The position numbers and the translations under genes were made by a program. From Levilactobacillus humaensis (GTDB lineage Bacteria > Bacillota > Bacilli > Lactobacillales > Lactobacillaceae): DNA of 37,525 nucleotides. The stretch is taken from NCBI RefSeq assembly GCF_024345185.1, contig NZ_BROB01000023.1, positions 1-37,525 on the forward strand, written 5' to 3'. Under the pieces are notes generated by a model. The model ran no database searches and was not told the origin of the DNA. It saw only the letters and a list, made by a program, of their open reading frames with translations. This document shows positions 30,936-37,525 of this stretch, one piece after another (the first letter of the stretch is position 1; each line of letters begins with the position of its first letter).

Positions 30936-31946
30936 ATGTCAAATTCCATGCAAGCTGCTCTGATTACCCATTACAAACAATCCTTACCAGAGATTCGTAC
31001 TGTGCCCGTTCCTACGCTAACTCCCACGGACGTTCTGGTTCGAATCAAGGCCGCAAGTCTCAATCCCATCGACTTAAAAACTATGGCCGGGGGCCTGCGC
31101 CCACTACTTTCCTATCAACTGCCACTCATTATCGGCAGTGACTTTGCCGGTGAGATCGTTGCCGTTGGCCAACAGGTCACCACATTTAAAGTCGGTGATG
31201 CCGTCTACGGGCGCCCTCGGAAGACACGAATCGGAACGTTCGCGACGTATCTGGCTATCGATGTTGACGACATCGCTTTGAAGCCACGAAATCTCAGTTA
31301 TGAAGAAGCTGCGGCCGTTCCGTTAGTCGGCCTGACTAGCTATCAAGCACTCAATGATATTCTAAAAATCCAGTCCGGCCAAAAAATCCTGATTCAGGCC
31401 GGTGCTGGCGGTATCGGCACCCTTGCCATTCAGCTGGCTAAACGACTAGGCGCATTTGTCGCTACCACCACGAGTGCTAAGAATGTCGCATTTGTTCAAA
31501 AATTAGGAGCCGATCGCGTCATTGACTACCACTCTGAGAACTTTTCGACTGTCTTGTCGAACTACGACGCCGTTTTTGATACCCTAGGCGGAGAAAATTT
31601 GGCGCAAGCCTTCTCCATCGTGAAGCCCGGCGGTCAAGTCGTCAGCATCTCGGGGCTTCCCGATGCCAGATTTGCCAAAGAGTATGGCCTACCTCGTTGG
31701 AAACAAGCCCTATTTCGCTTAGTGACCAACCGTCTGACTCGACTAGAGAAACGGTCTCAGGTCACCTATCGCTTCTTGTTCATGTGGCCCAGTGGCACAG
31801 AACTCGCAACCCTGACACAACTGATTGAACAGCATCAATTGCAGCCAATCGTTGACCAAACCTTTGCCTTTCAAGATCTCAACCAGGCCCTGACAGCCTT
31901 AAAGCTCGGGCACACGCGCGGAAAAATTGTGGTGCAGATGGCCTAA
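30936..31946 (+). CDS. Quinone-oxidoreductase-like MDR (zinc-less)
   Basis: A 336-residue medium-chain reductase of the NADPH:quinone reductase group. The N-terminal GroES-like domain has no zinc-binding cysteine at the CG-x-C-G-S-D position (instead AASLNPIDLK), typical of zinc-independent members. The cofactor loop AGAGGIGTLAIQLAKRLGA (about 152-170) is the family signature, and VFDTLGG follows. It would reduce quinones or alpha,beta-unsaturated carbonyls with NADPH. AAAAGAAGG precedes the ATG. It is divergent from the ArsR/DJ-1 operon and has the strongest promoter in this region, with dyads suggesting ArsR control, which fits a reactive-electrophile response. Confidence 0.88.
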   Translation: MSNSMQAALITHYKQSLPEIRTVPVPTLTPTDVLVRIKAASLNPIDLKTMAGGLRPLLSYQLPLIIGSDFAGEIVAVGQQVTTFKVGDAVYGRPRKTRIGTFATYLAIDVDDIALKPRNLSYEEAAAVPLVGLTSYQALNDILKIQSGQKILIQAGAGGIGTLAIQLAKRLGAFVATTTSAKNVAFVQKLGADRVIDYHSENFSTVLSNYDAVFDTLGGENLAQAFSIVKPGGQVVSISGLPDARFAKEYGLPRWKQALFRLVTNRLTRLEKRSQVTYRFLFMWPSGTELATLTQLIEQHQLQPIVDQTFAFQDLNQALTALKLGHTRGKIVVQMA

Positions 31947-31948
31947 CT

Positions 31949-31981
31949 AAAAACGGTGACACCATTTTCAGGAAATCACCG
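31949..31981 (-). terminator. Terminator of the small secreted-protein gene
   Basis: On the minus strand CGGTGA and TCACCG pair, with ATTT/AAAT complementarity inside the loop, and TTTTT follows. The stem is short, so efficiency may be moderate. Confidence 0.55.
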
Positions 31982-31996
31982 CCTTGGGACACCTTA

Positions 31997-32452
31997 CTAT
32001 GACTTTAAAATCGGCCCACCATTCTTGAAATGTTTGACCTGTTTGGCATAGTTCACCTTGGCAAAACCATGCTTCTTGTGGAAACCGTAATCGGTACAGG
32101 CAAAGGACTTCCCCTTCCGATACACGGCGAAGTCCGCATTTCGTGCCAGGACAAAGCCGTTCTTGGCGATATGCCCCTTGAGACGGTAGAGATGTTTCCC
32201 AATTTTTTTGTATTTCAGGTGGGACATGATCTGAACCGGCATGTTGGAAACGCCCATCTCAAACCGCGACTTGGTCAGGGTGAATGCGGCCCCGAAACCC
32301 TCTGCCGAAGAGGTCCGTTTGGCCTGAAAATTACCGCGTAAGGCCTTGGGGCTGCCTTTGTGCCACTTGGCCGCGCTGGCTGACGTGGGAATCGTCCCAC
32401 CCACTAGAAGTGTTGTCAGGGTGACGACCACGACTTTACCGAATTTAGTCAT
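31997..32452 (-). CDS. Small basic secreted protein
   Basis: A 151-residue protein with a clear signal peptide (about 1-28, cleavage after ASA). The mature part of about 120 residues is rich in Lys, His, Gly and aromatic residues (KWHKGSPKALRGNF, HLYRLKGHIAKNGF), with a predicted high pI and mostly beta strands. No anchor is present, so it is either free or held to the wall by charge. The family was not recognised; such small basic secreted proteins are common in lactobacilli. GGAGGAA precedes the ATG. Its promoter at 32536-32564 is near-consensus. It is monocistronic. Confidence 0.75.
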   Translation of the reverse strand: MTKFGKVVVVTLTTLLVGGTIPTSASAAKWHKGSPKALRGNFQAKRTSSAEGFGAAFTLTKSRFEMGVSNMPVQIMSHLKYKKIGKHLYRLKGHIAKNGFVLARNADFAVYRKGKSFACTDYGFHKKHGFAKVNYAKQVKHFKNGGPILKS

Positions 32453-32535
32453 TATTTTTCCTCCAAGGATTGCCTGAGTGGGCCGCGTCCCTTTATTAAA
32501 ATAATCATTAACGGGGCTAACGACTTGTTGTTCTC

Positions 32536-32564
32536 ACTATAACTTGCGGTCCAACTAGCGTCAA
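32536..32564 (-). promoter_or_regulatory. Promoter of the small secreted-protein gene
   Basis: On the minus strand TTGACG (32564-32559), 17 bp, TATAGT (32541-32536). It leaves a leader of roughly 75-80 nt before the start codon. Confidence 0.7.
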
Positions 32565-32597
32565 TCAGAACGTGCTATAAATACTGTTATACCGCGT

Positions 32598-32646
32598 AAA
32601 AGGCCCTCCAGTAACGACATTCTCGTCGTCACTGGAGGACCTTTTT
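32598..32646. terminator. Terminator of the LRR adhesin gene
   Basis: CCTCCAGT and ACTGGAGG form the core stem, with AAAGG/CCTTT below and GAC/GTC above. The minus strand ends in TTTT, serving the adhesin gene; the plus strand also has TTTTT. Confidence 0.82.
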
Positions 32647-32660
32647 CTGATATTTAATTG

Positions 32661-35228
32661 TTAGTCTTGACGCTTAGCACGTTTGAATCCGAACAGAGAT
32701 CCAATCACCGCCAGCAGTGCCAGGCCCCACCAAGATGAGGTTTGCTGATCACTGGTTTGTGGCAAGGTTGTCGCCTTGGCAGGTGCTAATTTAGCTGCCG
32801 CTTGACCCTTGGTTGCCAGTTGCGTTACCTTGGCTCCAGAGCCCTTAACAGCCGTCTTCTTGGCTGGCTTGTTCGTGGTTACCTTGGCAGCCTGACCACC
32901 ATTCTTGGCCGGTGTCGTTGGCTTAGAAGGCTTGTTAGGCGTCACAACGGCGGGCTTACCACCATTTTCAACAGCCTGGTAGGTGTAAACCACATTCTGG
33001 CTAGCTGACGTGTAAACACCGCTGGCATTAGCTGGCGTAGTGACTAGCTTGTAGCCGTCGAGACTCTTAGGAACTGTCGTGTAGGCCTGACCAACTGTCC
33101 CAGTTAACGTGTCATCGGGGGCCAGTTGCTTGCCGGCTGCCGTTTGGTAGTGAACCGTTACCGTACCGTCCGTAACCGGTTGGCCGGGGTCGACTGGGGT
33201 AACAGGTGGTGTAACGGGCTTGCCATTCGCCTTGTAGTAAACATAAATATCATTGTTAACATCTTGGATGGTCCCGCTGAGTGTCTGATCCGTCAGCGTG
33301 CCATTCCCTTCAACCCGGTCGAAGTCATAACCGTCAACCTTAGGCAGGTCAACACTCCAGGCCGTACCTTTCTTTCCGGATTCCTTGACGATCTTGTCAC
33401 CGATCGCGTTGCCGTCTTCATCAACCAGATAAATCTTCTGTAAGGGGCTGAAGAGTAACGTGATATTTTGGGCATCGCTATCATAGGTCACCGTCGAACT
33501 CTCGGTATTACTGCTGAGATCTTGACTAAGTTTACGCGGCTTTTCATAGGTAAATCCACGGTCCTCGAGATCCGCGATAGCCTTTTGAACTGACGCATCA
33601 TTTAAAACATCCAAGGTTGAACCCGTTTTGCCACTCAAAATGGTAAATGGTGCAATCTTAACCCCACCATCGAGTTCAAAGGCAACTGTCACGGCGCCAA
33701 CTCTAGCATCTAAGGTGTAAGGCACGACGATGCTTCCACTAAATTGAAGACCATTCGGTGCCTCGGGCTTCGTGAGATCGTTGTGTCGGTTGAGGTCCCA
33801 AATCAATTTCACTTGGCCAGTCCCATCAGCATTAGTCGTTAGTTGTTTCCAAGTCGACCAGTTTCCGGCACCAATCATGCCTTCAGTTCCAGTTGATTGC
33901 GGATCGCCCTGCATGAATTCATTAAAATCGTACAGATTGTCGTAGGCAAAGGACCAGGTCGACAATTCAGACGTCGCAGGATTTAAGGCAACTTGATCTG
34001 TCGTCCAAGTCTGGTTATCTGCGGAAATTGTATAGGTAATCTCATCCATCCATGGTTGCCAATTGAGGCCCAAAAGCGGTGTGATATCAAAGATGTGATT
34101 GCCACCAAAGCTCAAGAATCCTGGAGCCGCCGTGATGTTACGTAACGGTGAGAGATCGGAAATGTTGTTGTACTGAAAGGACATGCTGGATAAATTAACT
34201 AATTTAGCTAATGGCTTCAGACTCGTAATTTTATATAGACTGTCTGCTTGCTGCGAAAAACTAATGGATGTCAATGCGGTCAGATTGCTCATAAATGACA
34301 GGTCTGTGATGTTGTTATACGACAAGTTAAGGGAGGTCAGTCCAGTCAAGCTAGCTAGTGCAGCCGTGTCAGCATCACCGATTTGATTCCAGGATAGGTT
34401 TAAACTCGTTAACTGAGTGAGGCCTTGGAGCGCGGAAATATCTGATAACTGTCCACGTTGGCTGGTATTTCCCCACGTCTTGCTTGCTTTGCTATCCGGC
34501 AAGATTGCTAACTTTGTCAGACTTTTGGCATATTGAAGCCCTTCTAAAGATTTAACGTTGATGACCGCATTGTAGAAGGATTGATCAGTTTGTTGCTTAG
34601 TTTCGGCAGCATTCGCCCACAAATCAATTTTCGTTAACTCTCCCAAAAGATCCGTGTTGATCTGCGAAACATCTGTGATCTCCGGATGTGTTTGTTGAAT
34701 AGCATATAAGACCACCTGTTGAAGATTCTTATCTGGAATAAGATCATCCACTGTCGGCGTGGCTACCTTTGGCGTTGGCATAGATCTCAACATACTGGAT
34801 CGCTTTGGTGTTGTTAGTGTGTTTTCAGGCTGTTGCTGAGCCGTGTTTGACGTCTTCTTAGTATTGTCTGGCGTCTCAACAACTTTCTTAACAGGGCCTT
34901 CGGGGTCGTTGGTTACATTATCTTTAGGAGTCGTTTCATCTTTTGTTGTGTCGGGATCCGATGTAGTTTCTGGGGTCTCGGAAACTGAGGGAACAACGGG
35001 GTCCTGTTCAGGCTTAGTATCTGTTGCAGGCTTCTGAAGCGAGACTTGTGGCTGTTGTTCTTGACCAGTCACAGTCTTTCCCGTTGTATCATTAATTCCA
35101 CTAGCGGTATCGGCATGTGCGACTTCAGTTGTCGCTAATCCCATGGTTCCCAGTGTTAACGCAACTGCGCTTGTGAGCAACCAGCGATTTTGATGTTGTT
35201 TTCTTGTTAACTTTTGATCCATTTTCAT
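32661..35228 (-). CDS. LPQTS-anchored leucine-rich-repeat/MucBP surface protein
   Basis: An 855-residue cell-wall protein. The signal peptide covers about 1-39 (cleavage after AHA), then a Thr/Pro/Asp/Glu-rich linker to about 165. Leucine-rich repeats of about 22 residues follow (about 215-400, with LTSLNLSWNQIGD and LTSLNLSYNNITDLS), a beta-rich region (400-595), and two MucBP-like modules (about 600-670 and 690-750, with DGYDFDRVEGNG-like and VTVHYQTAAGKQL sequences). A basic Lys/Thr/Ala linker ends in the sortase motif LPQTS (822-826), a membrane helix and KRAKRQD. LPQT-type motifs are typical of lactobacilli. It probably binds mucus or host surfaces. AGGGGA precedes the ATG. Confidence 0.9.
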   Translation of the reverse strand: MKMDQKLTRKQHQNRWLLTSAVALTLGTMGLATTEVAHADTASGINDTTGKTVTGQEQQPQVSLQKPATDTKPEQDPVVPSVSETPETTSDPDTTKDETTPKDNVTNDPEGPVKKVVETPDNTKKTSNTAQQQPENTLTTPKRSSMLRSMPTPKVATPTVDDLIPDKNLQQVVLYAIQQTHPEITDVSQINTDLLGELTKIDLWANAAETKQQTDQSFYNAVINVKSLEGLQYAKSLTKLAILPDSKASKTWGNTSQRGQLSDISALQGLTQLTSLNLSWNQIGDADTAALASLTGLTSLNLSYNNITDLSFMSNLTALTSISFSQQADSLYKITSLKPLAKLVNLSSMSFQYNNISDLSPLRNITAAPGFLSFGGNHIFDITPLLGLNWQPWMDEITYTISADNQTWTTDQVALNPATSELSTWSFAYDNLYDFNEFMQGDPQSTGTEGMIGAGNWSTWKQLTTNADGTGQVKLIWDLNRHNDLTKPEAPNGLQFSGSIVVPYTLDARVGAVTVAFELDGGVKIAPFTILSGKTGSTLDVLNDASVQKAIADLEDRGFTYEKPRKLSQDLSSNTESSTVTYDSDAQNITLLFSPLQKIYLVDEDGNAIGDKIVKESGKKGTAWSVDLPKVDGYDFDRVEGNGTLTDQTLSGTIQDVNNDIYVYYKANGKPVTPPVTPVDPGQPVTDGTVTVHYQTAAGKQLAPDDTLTGTVGQAYTTVPKSLDGYKLVTTPANASGVYTSASQNVVYTYQAVENGGKPAVVTPNKPSKPTTPAKNGGQAAKVTTNKPAKKTAVKGSGAKVTQLATKGQAAAKLAPAKATTLPQTSDQQTSSWWGLALLAVIGSLFGFKRAKRQD

Positions 35229-35303
35229 TTTTAAGTCCCCTGTCGTGACGTTTCCCTAGTCGTTATTAGTCGGCAATATGTACTTTGTTTAATGCTCACA
35301 TTT

Positions 35304-35332
35304 AATATAACACCGTTAATTGTTTTTAACAA
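35304..35332 (-). promoter_or_regulatory. Promoter of the LRR adhesin gene
   Basis: On the minus strand TTGTTA (35332-35327), 17 bp, TATATT (35309-35304). The 10-bp palindrome TGAACGTTCA (35338-35347) lies just upstream and could bind an activator. The leader is about 70 nt. The rest of 35350-35610 is AT-rich with no gene; a 14-bp palindrome TTTTAAATTTAAAA lies at 35504-35517. Confidence 0.65.
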
Positions 35333-35612
35333 CACTGTGAACGTTCATTCTCCATCATTTTTTCTATGTAAAACCAATCTAACGTTACTATATCAAGGGA
35401 TCACGGGGGATTAAGGCGATTTTTATTTAAAGTAGGTGTTATATGATGGCATTCGTAAATTGAGCTTAAAATGTTGGTGTAACAGTATTCTTATAGTGTT
35501 GATTTTTAAATTTAAAATTTTTGTCGTCATTGTTTCACTTGCTGAGATTTGAGGTGATCATGTGGCATTATCTACACTCTCCACTAGACATCATCATCTA
35601 TCGGTGCATATA

Positions 35613-35651
35613 AAAAAACGAAAGAATTCCTCATCAAAGGGGAATTCTTTC
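35613..35651 (-). terminator. Terminator at the trailer end of the CRISPR array
   Basis: On the minus strand GAAAGAATTCC and GGAATTCTTTC pair (11 bp), followed by GTTTTTTT. It lies 23 nt after the degenerate last repeat in the direction of array transcription and would end the pre-crRNA. Confidence 0.75.
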
Positions 35652-35673
35652 CAGTAAAAGTTGTTACTTTTTA

Positions 35674-37287
35674 AATTTATCCTCACACACGTGGGGAGCA
35701 CCAAGGCGGTAGTCTGGATCACTCACTGGACAAGGGATCATCCCCACATACGTGGGGAGTACTTGTAGGATGTGCTGAAAAAGTGATAGTCCTCGGGATC
35801 ATCCCCACATACGTGGGGAGTACCAGATATTTAGTGTATACGTCACAAGTTCGGCGGGATCATCCCCACATACGTGGGGAGTACCTCGAAAAATTAACAC
35901 GCAAATTCGGGCGTGTGGGATCATCCCCACATACGTGGGGAGTACTTAAACGGGATCACCGCAATGTTCTGCGAGCTAGGATCATCCCCACATACGTGGG
36001 GAGTACTCATACTGCTTACGGGCATCGGCTACGGTGCGAGGATCATCCCCACATACGTGGGGAGTACCCTGGATGTCTTTGTAAACGGGGCCGAGAGCTA
36101 GGATCATCCCCACATACGTGGGGAGTACAAATATAGTCATACATAGCGCGGCACTTGATCAGGATCATCCCCACATACGTGGGGAGTACGTTCCTGAAAA
36201 AACATTTAATAAGAATATGTCGGGATCATCCCCACATACGTGGGGAGTACATACAGCAACTGAAATTAATAGTGCCATGATTAGGATCATCCCCACATAC
36301 GTGGGGAGTACTCGGCCCACACTTCGTATGGAGACCGCCAACTGGGATCATCCCCACATACGTGGGGAGTACTAGACCCCTACCATCCGGTTTCGGTTGA
36401 TGTGGGGATCATCCCCACATACGTGGGGAGTACTGTCATTGCAAATCATGCCTGATGGTATGTATGGGATCATCCCCACATACGTGGGGAGTACTTTCAG
36501 CTCTAATTCTACTCTGAAAGCGGGGCGGGATCATCCCCACATACGTGGGGAGTACCTTCAATATACTTATATAAGGAGTAATTATTTAGGATCATCCCCA
36601 CATACGTGGGGAGTACTTGAAAGCACCAACGGTCACGGTTTTAATCACAGGATCATCCCCACATACGTGGGGAGTACACGGACAAGATGGATTGGATGTT
36701 TCGGCATGGAGGATCATCCCCACATACGTGGGGAGTACTGATGTAGAGGATATTTCACATGCCACCTTCGAGGATCATCCCCACATACGTGGGGAGTACT
36801 CTTTAGAAACATAACTGGCACTGTCTTTTCTGGGATCATCCCCACATACGTGGGGAGTACTTCTACAAGGTGGAGCAGGCATCACTGGGATAAGGATCAT
36901 CCCCACATACGTGGGGAGTACTCAACCAATAAAATCATTTACAACGCAACGTGGGGATCATCCCCACATACGTGGGGAGTACCATACGCGGCCAACCATT
37001 ATGACAGGAATTACAGGATCATCCCCACATACGTGGGGAGTACTTTGTGGGGCGACCATCAAGATCCCTACGCCTAGGATCATCCCCACATACGTGGGGA
37101 GTACTTGCTTTGCCGAAGTTAGGTATTGGGCAACCGGGGATCATCCCCACATACGTGGGGAGTACCTTGACCCCGAAGCCCTGGACTGGACACTAGAGGG
37201 ATCATCCCCACATATGTGGGGAGTACATCCATGGACTTGTTGGCATCACGCCACAGGAAGGATCATCCCCACATACGTGGGGAGTAC
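35674..37287 (-). CRISPR. Type I-E CRISPR array, 27 repeats, 26 spacers
   Basis: Repeats start every 61 bases from 35674 to 37260: 28-nt repeat plus 33-nt spacer. Read on the minus strand the repeat begins GTACTCCCC, has an ACGTATGT centre and ends GGGGATGATCC, the usual orientation of type I-E repeats (GT..CCCC...GGGG..GATCC). The first plus-strand copy (35674-35701) has seven differences and marks the old, trailer end. The copy at 37199-37226 has one central change (CATATG for CATACG). No two spacers looked alike. The regular spacing makes several long but spurious plus-strand open frames. Confidence 0.97.
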
Positions 37288-37316
37288 ACTAAAGAAACGC
37301 AGTCATACCGCGGTTC
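37288..37316 (-). promoter_or_regulatory. Short CRISPR leader segment
   Basis: Only 29 bases lie between the stop codon of the DnaQ-type gene and the first (youngest) repeat. Read on the minus strand they run from GAACCGCGG to TCTTTAGT. The functional leader and any array promoter must therefore extend into the 3' end of the gene, or the array is read from the cas operon. Confidence 0.5.
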
Positions 37317-37525
37317 TTAAATTTTAAAAACACCTGTTTCATTCAGTTTGGTTGCTAAATCCAAAGTCGCTTGAGCATCGGCTAGAGCTTGATGAGGTGT
37401 CTTATTCTCAATACCATAATCATCCAGCACCGTCGCTAAACGATAATTATGGGAGATTGCAAGAATTATCCGAACACTTATTAGAACCTCATCTGTTCCC
37501 AGAAGACCTCTAATGGTGTACGCCA
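37317..37525 (-). CDS. DnaQ-fold exonuclease C-terminus, probably Cas2-DnaQ fusion (partial)
   Basis: The 68 C-terminal residues of a gene cut off by the window edge (frame: first whole codon 37523-37521, stop TAA 37319-37317). The sequence HNYRLATVLDDYGI followed by PHQALADAQATLDLA carries the H-x4-D motif (ExoIII) of DEDDh 3'-5' exonucleases. In type I-E loci of lactic acid bacteria such a DnaQ domain is often fused to the C-terminus of Cas2. The position directly at the leader end of a I-E array, on the same strand, fits this well. Only the exonuclease end is visible, so the Cas2 part is inferred. Confidence 0.75.
   Translation of the reverse strand, partial: AYTIRGLLGTDEVLISVRIILAISHNYRLATVLDDYGIENKTPHQALADAQATLDLATKLNETGVFKI

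Noticed and set aside
35504-35517. TTTTAAATTTAAAA palindrome as a CRISPR or adhesin control site
   Set aside because: Such a simple A/T string is expected by chance in this AT-rich gap, and it lies away from both mapped promoter elements.
35783-37327. Plus-strand open frames across the CRISPR array with repeated SSPHTWG, IIPTYVGST and HPHIRGEY peptides
   Set aside because: They are the three-frame reading of the 28-nt repeat. The 61-base period shifts frame each time, there are no ribosome binding sites, and the array is read on the other strand.

Overview
The window looks like a chromosomal segment of a Gram-positive lactic acid bacterium of the family Lactobacillaceae. The evidence is the strong AGGAGG-type ribosome binding sites, a proline iminopeptidase close to the lactobacillar PepI, two YhgE/Pip membrane proteins each next to a TetR regulator, a DUF5776-type secreted protein, an LPQTS-anchored leucine-rich-repeat/MucBP adhesin, and a type I-E CRISPR array whose repeat resembles those of lactobacilli. 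Genus and species cannot be fixed from the sequence alone. No rRNA, tRNA, insertion sequence or prophage block was seen.

Layout. 1-1300: two tandem zinc-ribbon proteins, with the end of a possible third copy at the left edge. 1300-6230: an AlkD-like DNA alkylation repair protein, a TetR + short YhgE/Pip membrane protein unit, a RibD/DHFR-fold reductase and YaaA (peroxide stress). 6230-11300: a secreted DUF5776-type protein and a second TetR/YhgE pair, this time divergent and with a 920-residue protein. 11300-14060: proline iminopeptidase behind a DUF1097 membrane protein, and a zinc-type alcohol dehydrogenase. 14100-21430: six tandem paralogous genes for secreted proteins of almost constant length (392-393 aa), recognisably mosaic, followed by a stand-alone S24/LexA-fold repressor. 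22200-25660: a TetM-like ribosomal GTPase and an MFS transporter whose leader carries an intrinsic terminator directly before the ribosome binding site. 25660-31950: a redox/stress block in which each reductase lies next to its own regulator (SDR with TetR; SDR with MerR and GNAT; DJ-1 family protein with ArsR, divergent from a quinone-oxidoreductase-like MDR), plus a decayed small gene. 31990-35230: a small basic secreted protein and the LPQTS adhesin. 35670-37525: a type I-E CRISPR array (27 repeats, 26 spacers) read on the minus strand, abutting the 3' end of a DnaQ-fold gene that is probably the Cas2-DnaQ fusion of the cas operon lying to the right.

Shared themes. Many genes concern the cell envelope (signal-peptide proteins, YhgE/Pip proteins, the adhesin) or redox and stress responses under local one-component control. 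Several operators can be read directly: a MerR-type promoter with a 19-bp spacer at 28282-28312, TetR-type dyads at 3480 and 8360-8454, and ArsR-associated dyads at 30859-30918. One exact match to the parS (ParB-binding) consensus and two one-mismatch relatives suggest, without proving, that the region lies in the origin-proximal part of the chromosome.

The strongest candidates for something undescribed are the six-gene mosaic secreted-protein array with its neighbouring S24 repressor, and the attenuator-like leader of the MFS transporter.
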